Shown: piece after piece, positions 56,856 to 64,000 of the stretch | How positions within the stretch are numbered: the stretch's first letter is position 1 | Layout: each line of letters starts with the position of its first letter | Assembly (NCBI GenBank): GCA_028284935.1 | Contig: JANQQQ010000001.1 | Location: forward strand, 1 to 64,000 | Direction: 5' to 3' | DNA: 64,000 nt | Source of the DNA: Croceivirga sp. | GTDB taxonomy: Bacteria > Bacteroidota > Bacteroidia > Flavobacteriales > Flavobacteriaceae | The notes under the pieces: generated by a model | Databases searched by the model: none | What the model saw: the letters and a program-made list of their open reading frames with translations, nothing else | Told to the model about the DNA's origin: nothing | Program-made: the position numbers and the translations under genes

Positions 56856-57440
56856 GTTTTCTTCAAATAGAATACGAATGTTTTTGTAGGAATTTTTCAA
56901 GGCCTTTTTTGTTTTCTTTTGACCTTTCCATTTCACCTTAGTGATACCTTCACCTTCTTGCGGTATCAGTTCCCCATCGTAAGTAGTGGACATTTCAAAC
57001 CAAATCACCTTTTTCAGCTTAAATCTACCGTTTCTTTTAAAAATGTGATATGTGGTTTGTAAGTATCTCGTAACCCTTAAATTCTTAACTCCGGTCTCTT
57101 CCTGCACTTCCCTTATGGCAGCATCTTCCATGGATTCCCCTTTATCCAGCTTTCCTTTGGGAAGATCCCATTTTCCTTCCCTGAAAATGAAGAGTACTTT
57201 GCCTTTCTTATTCTTTACCAATCCCCCGGCGGCGACAATCATTGGAATTTTACTAATGAATTTATCCAATATGTCATGTCCCGGCTCAAAAATATAGGCA
57301 CATTCCAATAGGTTTTTGGAAAGGGAGGTTATAGCATAATCAATGGCGTTATCCTCCAATGTAAAAACATTCCCGTTGGAATTGTCCGGTTGCTGATTGG
57401 TCAAAATCAACGGAGACTCATTTACAAAAACTTTATACAT
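56844..57440 (-). CDS. NUDIX hydrolase
   Basis: A 198-residue protein with the Nudix box GKLDKGESMEDAAIREVQEE (GX5EX7REUXEEXGU). The N-terminal half (MYKVFVNESPLILTNQQPDN) is a separate domain typical of Bacteroidota NUDIX proteins. The start is taken as the ATG at 57440, seven bases from the divergent pyrE start; the frame continues to 57461. The substrate is unknown. Confidence 0.85.
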   Translation of the reverse strand: MYKVFVNESPLILTNQQPDNSNGNVFTLEDNAIDYAITSLSKNLLECAYIFEPGHDILDKFISKIPMIVAAGGLVKNKKGKVLFIFREGKWDLPKGKLDKGESMEDAAIREVQEETGVKNLRVTRYLQTTYHIFKRNGRFKLKKVIWFEMSTTYDGELIPQEGEGITKVKWKGQKKTKKALKNSYKNIRILFEENLIF

Positions 57441-57443
57441 TTG
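57436..57443 (+). promoter_or_regulatory. -7 element of pyrE
   Basis: TACATTTG matches the Bacteroidota -7 consensus and ends four bases before the pyrE ATG at 57448. No properly spaced TTG is found upstream, so the call is weak. If real, pyrE mRNA would be leaderless. The nudix ATG (57440) lies inside this box on the other strand. Confidence 0.4.
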
Positions 57444-57447
57444 CGCA

Positions 57448-58089
57448 ATGATTTTGGACAAGAACAGCGCTAAAAAAACAGCAGAGCTGTTGCTGCAAAT
57501 TAATGCAATTAAGTTGAGTCCTGAAAGTCCGTTTACTTGGGCCTCTGGTTGGAAATCCCCAATTTACTGTGACAATAGAATAATCCTATCCTACCCGAAA
57601 ATTCGAAATTTTGTCCGGGAGGAAATGGCAAGACAAGTTGAGGTACTTTATGGAAGACCCGATTGTATTGCCGGTGTGGCCACCGGTGCCATAGGAATTG
57701 GAATATTGGTAGCGGAAGCACTGGGACTTCCCTTTGTCTATGTAAGGCCCGAAGCCAAATCACATGGTAGGCAAAATCAAATTGAAGGACATCTTGAACC
57801 GGGACAGGCCGTCGTGGTCATAGAGGATTTGATAAGTACAGGCAAAAGTAGTCTTAATGCGGTAAATGCCTTAAAAACCTCAAATGCCGATGTCAAAGGA
57901 ATGGTCGCCATATTTACCTATGGGTTTGAGACCGCCACTAAAAATTTTGAGGAAAGTAAGGTTCAATTACATACATTAAGTGATTATCACCACCTTATAG
58001 AACAAGCTGCCGAAACACAATATATTAAAGAATCACAATTAAAAACGCTAATGGAATGGAGACTGGCTCCAAACCAATGGCATCCTTGA
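57448..58089 (+). CDS. pyrE: Orotate phosphoribosyltransferase
   Basis: A 213-residue enzyme making OMP from orotate and PRPP. Motifs are SPFTWASGWKSPIYCDNR, the PEAKSHGRQNQIEG loop with catalytic Lys, and the PRPP motif VVVIEDLISTGKSSL. The ATG at 57448 (MILDKNSAKKTAELLLQ) is the conserved start. It is followed after four bases by an SRPBCC gene. Confidence 0.95.
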   Translation: MILDKNSAKKTAELLLQINAIKLSPESPFTWASGWKSPIYCDNRIILSYPKIRNFVREEMARQVEVLYGRPDCIAGVATGAIGIGILVAEALGLPFVYVRPEAKSHGRQNQIEGHLEPGQAVVVIEDLISTGKSSLNAVNALKTSNADVKGMVAIFTYGFETATKNFEESKVQLHTLSDYHHLIEQAAETQYIKESQLKTLMEWRLAPNQWHP

Positions 58090-58093
58090 AGTT

Positions 58094-58492
58094 ATGCATT
58101 TAGAGAGCCCAACAAAAACGGTAAATCAGAGTAGTGAGACGGTTTTTAAATTTCTTAGTGAGGTTAAAAACTTCGAAAAATTAATGCCGGAAAACATTGA
58201 TAAATTTGAATTGTTGAACGAGGAAACTTTTAGGTTTGCGCTAAGGGGCATGCCGGAAATAGTTTTGAGGAAAGAGGAGGAATACCCAAATTCAAAAGTA
58301 GTTTTAGGTGCCGCAAGCAGTAAATTGAATTTTACGCTAACAGCCAATATCAAAGAAGTTGATACCTTGCAAAGTGACGTTGCCCTTATTTTTGAAGGGA
58401 AGTTCAATGCAATGATGGCTATGATGATAAAAGGTCCTCTTACCAATTTTATTAATACCCTTTCATCCAATATGGATGTTATTGGTCAATAA
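58094..58492 (+). CDS. SRPBCC-fold protein
   Basis: A 132-residue polyketide-cyclase/START-like protein: VNQSSETVFKFLSEVKNFEK at the front, a central beta-sheet, and a C-terminal amphipathic helix (GPLTNFINTLSSNMDVIG). It begins five bases after pyrE and its end overlaps birA by seven bases. The ligand is not known; a small hydrophobic molecule is typical of the fold. Confidence 0.75.
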   Translation: MHLESPTKTVNQSSETVFKFLSEVKNFEKLMPENIDKFELLNEETFRFALRGMPEIVLRKEEEYPNSKVVLGAASSKLNFTLTANIKEVDTLQSDVALIFEGKFNAMMAMMIKGPLTNFINTLSSNMDVIGQ

Positions 58493-59220
58493 ATCATCTG
58501 AATTTCCTTAAAGTTAAACGTTCTTATTTCCCCATCCTTTGTTTCAATCCGTAATTGTCCAGATTTTGTTATTCCCATTATCATCCCGGCAAATACATGG
58601 TTATCTCCTGGGAAGGAAAACTTTGACCATTCCTTTTTTCGGAACAACACCTTTTCATATTGCCCTTTTAACTCCTCAAGGCCAAGGGGAATAGTCAACT
58701 CAAAGTAGAACCTCAACCTATTCAATACTTGGTCGAGGACATGATCCAAGTCGTAGTCCTTTCCAGTACTCAGCTTAAGGGAAGTAGCATTTGCAAAACC
58801 TGAAAAGTCTGCTTGGTTCACATTCAATCCAATTCCGACGATGCTTTGTTTAATTTGAGACCCAGCAAAACTGTTTTCTATGAGTATGCCACAGAGTTTC
58901 TTGTCTCCTGACATAATGTCGTTAGGCCATTTTACTTTTACTTCAGGTATGGAAAGCTCGTTTAAAACATCGTAGATAGCCAAGGATACAAGACAATTAA
59001 GTCCAAAGCTTTGACTTACATCCAAAGAATTAAACTTTTTCAAGATGCTGATTGTTAGATTTTTACCTTTTTCAGAAATCCAATGATTTCCCTTTTGGCC
59101 CCTTCCTTGGGTTTGGTGTGCGCAAACTACCACGGTAAAGTCCTCAAGCTTTTTTTTGGAGGCCAATAGCTTCAAATAACTATTGGTGGAAGTGATGGCA
59201 TCAAGTTTGATTAACTGCAT
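58486..59220 (-). CDS. birA: Biotin--[acetyl-CoA-carboxylase] ligase
   Basis: A 244-residue ligase without the DNA-binding domain of E. coli BirA. It begins at the ATG at 59220 (MQLIKLDAITSTNSYLKLLA), with the biotin/ATP loop AHQTQGRGQKGNHWISEKGK, VKWPNDIMSGDKKLCGILIE and VGIGLNVNQ. An upstream start at 59271 adds 17 residues before a conserved start. It attaches biotin to the carboxyl carrier of acetyl-CoA carboxylase. Confidence 0.92.
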   Translation of the reverse strand: MQLIKLDAITSTNSYLKLLASKKKLEDFTVVVCAHQTQGRGQKGNHWISEKGKNLTISILKKFNSLDVSQSFGLNCLVSLAIYDVLNELSIPEVKVKWPNDIMSGDKKLCGILIENSFAGSQIKQSIVGIGLNVNQADFSGFANATSLKLSTGKDYDLDHVLDQVLNRLRFYFELTIPLGLEELKGQYEKVLFRKKEWSKFSFPGDNHVFAGMIMGITKSGQLRIETKDGEIRTFNFKEIQMIY

Positions 59221-59284
59221 AAAACAATGCTTTTTACCGCTCAATGTTATGTTAAAAACACCGTCGGTCAAAACAAAAAAATAA

Positions 59285-59292
59285 TAACTTTG
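59285..59292 (+). promoter_or_regulatory. Possible -7 element of the rsfS-ftsH operon
   Basis: TAACTTTG fits TAnnTTTG, 18 bases before the rsfS ATG at 59311. No clear -33 TTG at 18-19 bases is present, so this is a weak call. Confidence 0.35.
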
Positions 59293-59310
59293 TAAAACTA
59301 AAATTTTTGG

Positions 59311-59685
59311 ATGCAGAAAAACAAAGCGAATGCAGATGAACTAATTGCCTTAATAATTGCCGGTATTGAAGAAGTTAAAGGGATTGATATCAATCTTTTG
59401 GATTTAAGGGAAATAGAGAACACGGTTTGCGATTACTTTGTTATCTGTAACGGAACGTCCAATACCCACGTTAACGCCATAGTATCCTCCATTCAAAAAA
59501 CCGTCAGCAAATCAATTCAGGACAAGCCTTGGCATATTGAAGGTGCTGATAATGCAGAATGGGTGCTTATGGATTATGTCAACGTGGTCGCGCATGTGTT
59601 TCAAAAACATGTCCGTGAGTTTTATGACATTGAAGGACTTTGGGGAGATGCCAAGGTCACAATGGTAGAGAGCAGCTACAATTAA
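59311..59685 (+). CDS. rsfS: Ribosomal silencing factor RsfS
   Basis: A 124-residue Iojap/YbeB-type protein: GIDINLLDLREIENTVCDYF, then VICNGTSNTHVNAIVSSIQK and the C-terminal EWVLMDYVNVVAHVFQKHVR with DIEGLWGDAK. It binds uL14 and blocks subunit joining. It is first in the rsfS-ftsH operon, four bases from ftsH. Confidence 0.93.
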   Translation: MQKNKANADELIALIIAGIEEVKGIDINLLDLREIENTVCDYFVICNGTSNTHVNAIVSSIQKTVSKSIQDKPWHIEGADNAEWVLMDYVNVVAHVFQKHVREFYDIEGLWGDAKVTMVESSYN

Positions 59686-59689
59686 CAAA

Positions 59690-61666
59690 ATGGCAAAAGA
59701 AAATTCAAATACCCCCAAAAAACCTCGATTTAGTTCTTGGTGGATTTACGGTGTGATTATCGCCCTTATTTTGGGCTTCCAATTCTTTGGTAGTGCTACC
59801 TTCTCCAATACGGAGAAGACCACAACTTCTGCGATGCAGGAATTCCTTAGAAATGGTGACATTGAAAAAATTGTAATCATTACCAATACCAGAAAGGCCA
59901 AAATTTATCTGACCGATGAAGCTATGAACAAAGACGTTCACAAAGGGGTGTCTGACAAGCCTATGCTTCCTACGGCCGGTTTGGTTCCGCAGTATGTCTT
60001 GAACTATGGCGACATGCAAATTTTCCAAAATGAAATCAATGAGATCAAAAAGGAAAATAATCTGGAAACCATAGTGGAATTTGATACAGAATCCAACGTT
60101 CTCGGCGATTTATTGCTTTCCTTACTTCCTTTTGTATTAATTATTGGAATATGGATTTATCTGATGCGAAGAATGTCCGGAGGAGCAGGTGGTGGAGCTG
60201 GAGGGCAAATTTTTAATATCGGAAAGTCAAAAGCAAAACTCTTTGATGAAAAGACGGACACCAGAACCTCATTTAAAGATGTCGCGGGTTTGGAAGGTGC
60301 TAAGGAAGAGGTTCAGGAAATCGTGGAATTTTTGAAAAATCCGGATAAGTACACGTCACTGGGTGGAAAAATACCTAAAGGAGCCTTGTTGGTAGGACCT
60401 CCAGGTACTGGAAAAACCCTATTGGCTAAGGCCGTTGCTGGGGAGGCTAAAGTGCCTTTCTTCTCACTCTCGGGTTCCGATTTTGTGGAAATGTTTGTAG
60501 GTGTAGGTGCCTCTAGGGTACGTGATCTTTTTAAACAAGCTAAGGACAAATCCCCCGCGATTATTTTCATAGATGAAATTGATGCCATCGGTAGGGCCAG
60601 GGGAAAAAACAATTTCACAGGTTCCAATGATGAACGTGAAAATACATTAAACCAACTTTTGACGGAGATGGACGGTTTTGGCACCAATACCAATGTGATT
60701 GTTTTGGCAGCCACCAACCGCGCAGACGTATTGGATAAAGCATTAATGCGGGCAGGTCGATTTGATCGTCAAATCTACGTGGATTTACCAGATATAAGGG
60801 AAAGAAAAGAAATTTTTGAGGTACACCTTAGACCCATAAAGACGGCAGAAACCTTGGATTTGGACTTTTTAGCAAGGCAGACCCCGGGATTTTCAGGTGC
60901 CGATATTGCCAATGTCTGTAATGAAGCGGCCCTCATAGCAGCAAGAAATGAGAAAAAGGCGGTGACCAAACAGGATTTTCTGGATGCTGTTGACAGAATA
61001 GTTGGTGGTCTGGAAAAGAAAAACAAAATCATTACTCCTGAAGAAAAAAAGACCATCGCATATCATGAAGCGGGACATGCTACGGTAAGTTGGATGGTGG
61101 AACATGCGGCTCCCCTAGTCAAAGTAACTATTGTCCCTCGGGGACAGTCCTTAGGTGCAGCATGGTATCTTCCAGAGGAACGCCTCATTGTCCGAACAGA
61201 ACAGATGCTGGATGAAATGTGTGCGACCATGGGAGGCCGTGCAGCGGAAAAAGTGATGTTTGACAAAATTTCGACTGGCGCTTTGAGTGATTTGGAAAAG
61301 GTGACCAAACAAGCAAGGGCCATGGTTACCATTTATGGCCTTAACGATGAACTGGGAAATATCACCTATTACGATTCATCAGGTCAAAATGAATACGGCT
61401 TTTCAAAACCCTATAGCGAAGAAACCGCCCAAAAAATTGATGAGGAAATTTCAAAGATTATTGAAAAACAGTACCAAAGGGCTATCGCCATACTTGAAAA
61501 AAACAAGGATAAGCTGACGCAGTTGGCAGATAGGCTATTGGAAAAGGAAGTCATCTTTAAAGACGATTTAGAGAAAATATTTGGGGAACGGCCTTTTAAA
61601 AAGGAGGAGAGCCAAGAATCCGAAAGCACCCAAACGGAAGAGGAAGTACAGGAAGAAACCAAGTAG
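59690..61666 (+). CDS. ftsH: ATP-dependent zinc metalloprotease FtsH
   Basis: A 658-residue membrane protease: TM1 (WWIYGVIIALILGFQFFGSA), an extracytoplasmic loop, TM2 (LLLSLLPFVLIIGIWIYLM), the AAA domain with Walker A GPPGTGKT near 237 and Walker B IIFIDEIDAIG near 290, the SRH (ATNRADVLDKALMRAGRFDR) and the zinc motif HEAGH near 460. It degrades unstable membrane and cytoplasmic proteins. It is followed closely by LUD, cdsA and psd genes. Confidence 0.97.
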   Translation: MAKENSNTPKKPRFSSWWIYGVIIALILGFQFFGSATFSNTEKTTTSAMQEFLRNGDIEKIVIITNTRKAKIYLTDEAMNKDVHKGVSDKPMLPTAGLVPQYVLNYGDMQIFQNEINEIKKENNLETIVEFDTESNVLGDLLLSLLPFVLIIGIWIYLMRRMSGGAGGGAGGQIFNIGKSKAKLFDEKTDTRTSFKDVAGLEGAKEEVQEIVEFLKNPDKYTSLGGKIPKGALLVGPPGTGKTLLAKAVAGEAKVPFFSLSGSDFVEMFVGVGASRVRDLFKQAKDKSPAIIFIDEIDAIGRARGKNNFTGSNDERENTLNQLLTEMDGFGTNTNVIVLAATNRADVLDKALMRAGRFDRQIYVDLPDIRERKEIFEVHLRPIKTAETLDLDFLARQTPGFSGADIANVCNEAALIAARNEKKAVTKQDFLDAVDRIVGGLEKKNKIITPEEKKTIAYHEAGHATVSWMVEHAAPLVKVTIVPRGQSLGAAWYLPEERLIVRTEQMLDEMCATMGGRAAEKVMFDKISTGALSDLEKVTKQARAMVTIYGLNDELGNITYYDSSGQNEYGFSKPYSEETAQKIDEEISKIIEKQYQRAIAILEKNKDKLTQLADRLLEKEVIFKDDLEKIFGERPFKKEESQESESTQTEEEVQEETK

Positions 61667-61703
61667 CCTTCCCCATACGTGATTCTTAGTGCCCAATTTA
61701 GGT

Positions 61704-62312
61704 ATGAGCTTGTTTGACAAACTTTTTGGAGGAGGAAAAAAAGTTTCCAAAGAAACTGCGGAAACCAGGGGAGAGCACATGCCAGATTTACAAATTCCAA
61801 TAGATGAAAAGTTCACCATATACTTTAAGAAAAACGGTGGCAAGTTTATCTATTGTGAAGATTTTACCGAAGTTCAAACAGCACTTGCGAATATCATATC
61901 GGAGAATGATTGGCAAAATCATTTCTTTTATTCCTTGGACAAGAGAATCAATGAACGTTTTGCTTCGGAAAAACTCTCGTTCACCAGTAATAGTACAGAA
62001 AGCGATATTTTCTTTACCACATGCGAAAACTTGATTGCCCATAACGGTTCCATTTTAGTCTGTTCCCATCAAATTAAAGAGAAAAAACTCCATGAACTTC
62101 CAGGTAATTTAATTGTATTCGCCACTACCAGTCAATTAGTGGACTCCATCAGTGAGGCACTTAAGATTATAAAGAAAAAGTATCCAAAGAAAATCCCGGA
62201 TAACATTACAACGCTAAAGCACTTTCTTCCTACCCCTGAAAATAAAAACGATTTTCTTTCCTACGGCAGTACTTCAAAAAATGTCTATCTTTTGCTTTTG
62301 GAAGATTACTAA
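61704..62312 (+). CDS. LUD (LutC-like) domain protein
   Basis: A 202-residue protein starting MSLFDKLFGGGKKVSKETAE, with the LUD-type core (ITENLIA-like TCENLIAHNGSILVCSHQIK, LIVFATTSQLVDSISEALK). LutC homologs act in lactate use, but this truncated version sits between ftsH and cdsA in an operon otherwise devoted to membranes, so its role is not clear. It starts 37 bases after ftsH and ends three bases before cdsA. A frame start at 61689 is less likely. Confidence 0.75.
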   Translation: MSLFDKLFGGGKKVSKETAETRGEHMPDLQIPIDEKFTIYFKKNGGKFIYCEDFTEVQTALANIISENDWQNHFFYSLDKRINERFASEKLSFTSNSTESDIFFTTCENLIAHNGSILVCSHQIKEKKLHELPGNLIVFATTSQLVDSISEALKIIKKKYPKKIPDNITTLKHFLPTPENKNDFLSYGSTSKNVYLLLLEDY

Positions 62313-62315
62313 TAT

Positions 62316-63119
62316 ATGAGGGAACTTCTTCGCAGGTCCATCACCGGTATTGTCTATGTTATTTTGTTACTATCGGCGGTCTTTTTAAGCTCAGATGCCT
62401 TCGATTTTCTTTTTATGGCATTTGGATTGGCATGTCTTTATGAATTTAAGAAGCTGGTCAATATAAAAGGCTATTATGTTTTTGTAGCCTATCTGGCACT
62501 ATGGTGGGCGTTCATTTACCTCATTCACGACTTGGACATCATCAAAATCTTAATGGCCATGACCATGGCCATAGACTTGGCCCTTTTGGTTTATCTTTTT
62601 TCAGCTCGGGAAATGACGCTTACCGTACTTCAGAAATATTTAGCGGCAATTTTCTATATAGGAGGGGGCTGTATTTTCCTCACCATGATACCTTACAAAA
62701 ATGAAGAGTTTGCCAAGCTACTCATCATGGGGATTTTTGTTTTGATATGGGTGAACGATTCCTTTGCATATCTGGTTGGAAAAACAATAGGAAGGCATAA
62801 ATTATTTCCAAGAATTTCTCCTAAAAAAACCATAGAAGGTTCTGTGGGAGGTCTTATTTTTGCACTGATCGCTGCCTATGTTATTTCAATGTATGAACCT
62901 ATTCTTTCAAAAGGGGAATGGATGATTTTGGCAGTGGTTATTGTTGTAACGGGAAATCTAGGTGATTTACTGGAATCAAAGTTTAAACGAATAGCTGGAG
63001 TTAAGGATAGTGGGGCGATTTTGCCAGGCCATGGAGGCCTATTGGATAGATTGGATAGTTTGGTTTATGCAGCCCCATTCGCGTATTTTACGTTAATTTT
63101 ATTTGTCTATGTTTCATAA
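62316..63119 (+). CDS. cdsA: Phosphatidate cytidylyltransferase
   Basis: A 267-residue integral membrane enzyme with about seven or eight spans, making CDP-diacylglycerol. The C-terminal signature (KRIAGVKDSGAILPGHGGLL, DRLDSLVYAAP) is characteristic of CdsA. It overlaps psd by 11 bases, so translation is coupled. Confidence 0.95.
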   Translation: MRELLRRSITGIVYVILLLSAVFLSSDAFDFLFMAFGLACLYEFKKLVNIKGYYVFVAYLALWWAFIYLIHDLDIIKILMAMTMAIDLALLVYLFSAREMTLTVLQKYLAAIFYIGGGCIFLTMIPYKNEEFAKLLIMGIFVLIWVNDSFAYLVGKTIGRHKLFPRISPKKTIEGSVGGLIFALIAAYVISMYEPILSKGEWMILAVVIVVTGNLGDLLESKFKRIAGVKDSGAILPGHGGLLDRLDSLVYAAPFAYFTLILFVYVS

Positions 63120-63774
63120 AGAAGGTAAAAACATCATATTGACCACTTTCTTTTTAGCCGTTACTGCTATTATTTTAACAGAATACTTGATTCCAACATT
63201 CTGGATCAAAATCTTGGTTCAAATCACGGCCTTGGTGGTTTTGGTGCTCATTCTTCAGTTCTTTAGAAATCCACCAAGACCCTTAACCCCAAGTTTTGAT
63301 GAAATTCTTGCCCCTGTTGATGGCAAGGTGGTCGTCATTGAGGAAGTCGAGGAGCCCGAATATTTTAAAGGAAAAAGGAAACAGGTCTCTATTTTCATGT
63401 CCCCTTTGAATGTCCATGTCACCCGATATGCCGCTAGTGGAACCATAGTCTATTCCAAATACCATCCTGGGAAGTATTTGGTTGCCTGGCATCCAAAATC
63501 AAGTACGGAAAACGAAAGGACGACCGTAGTCATCCATACTCCAAAGTTTGGGGAAATCCTTTATCGGCAAATTGCCGGTGCCATGGCAAGAAGAATAATC
63601 AACTATGCCGAGGAAGGAGAACAAGTGGTACAAGGTCAAGATGCAGGATTCATTAAATTTGGCTCAAGGGTAGACGTGTTACTTCCCTTGGATTGCAAAA
63701 TTTGTGTGGGACTCAATCAAAAAGTGATTGGAGCTAAAACATGTATTGCCATGTTACCTGAAAAAGATGGTTGA
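63109..63774 (+). CDS. psd: Phosphatidylserine decarboxylase, short form
   Basis: A 221-residue proenzyme: two N-terminal membrane spans, APVDGKVVVIEEVEEPEYFK, SIFMSPLNVHVTRYAASG and the cleavage-site region FIKFGSRVDVLLP where Ser becomes the pyruvoyl group. It converts PS to PE after CDP-DAG is used by PS synthase. I start at the ATG at 63109; a TTG at 63103 is upstream. It overlaps cdsA and the next gene. Confidence 0.92.
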   Translation: MFHKEGKNIILTTFFLAVTAIILTEYLIPTFWIKILVQITALVVLVLILQFFRNPPRPLTPSFDEILAPVDGKVVVIEEVEEPEYFKGKRKQVSIFMSPLNVHVTRYAASGTIVYSKYHPGKYLVAWHPKSSTENERTTVVIHTPKFGEILYRQIAGAMARRIINYAEEGEQVVQGQDAGFIKFGSRVDVLLPLDCKICVGLNQKVIGAKTCIAMLPEKDG

Positions 63775-64000
63775 CCAAAGTTTAAAAGATAGGTTCGAAG
63801 AGGCTGTGGACTATGTGAACCAGTACACAAAACCTATCCCGGCGGACATCCTTTTAAAGCTTTATGCCTACTTTAAAATCGCCAACAAAAATTTCGATAA
63901 TCCGGGTAGCAAAACCCCACTAATCAATGCCTTCAAGGCCAATGCCCTCATTCAAGCACAAAATATTGGTCGTGAAGAGGCCATGAACAACTATATTGAT
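63767..64000 (+). CDS. Acyl-CoA-binding protein (3' end cut by window edge)
   Basis: Seventy-eight codons are visible, without a stop before the right edge. The start MVDQSLKDRFEEAVDYVNQY, then LLKLYAYFKIANKNFDNPGS and AQNIGREEAMNNYID fit the four-helix ACBP fold, including the Tyr/Lys-rich second helix (LLKLYAYFKIA) that binds the CoA. It overlaps psd by eight bases, linking it to phospholipid synthesis. The C-terminal few residues are missing. Confidence 0.85.
   Translation, partial: MVDQSLKDRFEEAVDYVNQYTKPIPADILLKLYAYFKIANKNFDNPGSKTPLINAFKANALIQAQNIGREEAMNNYID

Overview
The window is chromosomal DNA from a bacterium of the Bacteroidota, most likely a marine Flavobacteriaceae. The evidence is promoters of the TTG-N18/19-TAnnTTTG type, few recognisable Shine-Dalgarno sequences, a bTHX ribosomal protein, a DUF3467 protein, a full-length Bacteroidota-style RpoB/RpoC pair, and the order rpoC-rpoB-rplL-rplJ-rplA-rplK-nusG-secE-tRNA-tuf-tRNAs-hpf-xerC-rpsU. 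The genus cannot be fixed from sequence alone.

Layout. 1-3044 (minus) is the N-terminal 1014 residues of a very large secreted glycine-rich, calcium-repeat surface protein cut by the left edge. 3522-5939 holds prfC, a small Fe-S protein and DUF3467. 6146-19581 is one long minus-strand information-processing block: rpoC, rpoB, four ribosomal proteins, nusG, secE, tRNA-Trp, tuf, then tRNA-Thr(GGT), Gly(TCC), Tyr(GTA) and Thr(TGT). It continues as separate units with hpf, xerC and rpsU. 21291-29671 (minus) carries metabolic, membrane and redox genes: acyl-CoA dehydrogenase, a helix-hairpin-helix protein, an AGCS symporter, PspC plus a K+ channel, DUF2851, DinB, rhodanese and two thioredoxin-fold proteins. 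29802-31503 (plus) is a MarR, nitroreductase and YceI cassette.

31588-38041 is a complete, tightly overlapping tryptophan operon trpEGDCFBA. It is preceded by a promoter, an apparently leaderless 17-residue leader peptide with three consecutive Trp codons, and an intrinsic terminator: a textbook-like transcription attenuator outside the groups where it is usually described. 38038-49439 is more accessory: a membrane histidine kinase, an M20 peptidase, an EGF-repeat lipoprotein with an HExxH metalloprotease signature, an erythromycin-esterase-like protein, a divergent PEP carboxylase, a UDG-fold protein, bTHX, a lipoprotein, YaaA and DoxX.

49436-64000 returns to housekeeping: RluD-type synthase and PASTA protein (minus), ddl and coaD, a PAS kinase with its receiver protein, an M14 peptidase, NUDIX, pyrE, an SRPBCC protein, birA, then rsfS-ftsH-LUD-cdsA-psd and a partial acyl-CoA-binding protein, a run that looks like one operon for membrane quality control and phospholipid synthesis.

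No insertion sequence, prophage, CRISPR array or defence system is visible. The most interesting points are regulatory: the trp attenuator, promoters whose start sites fall on or beside start codons, hairpins sitting exactly at transcript 5' ends (tRNA-tuf and rpsU), and a tRNA cluster with duplicated tRNA debris that coincides with a change in base composition.
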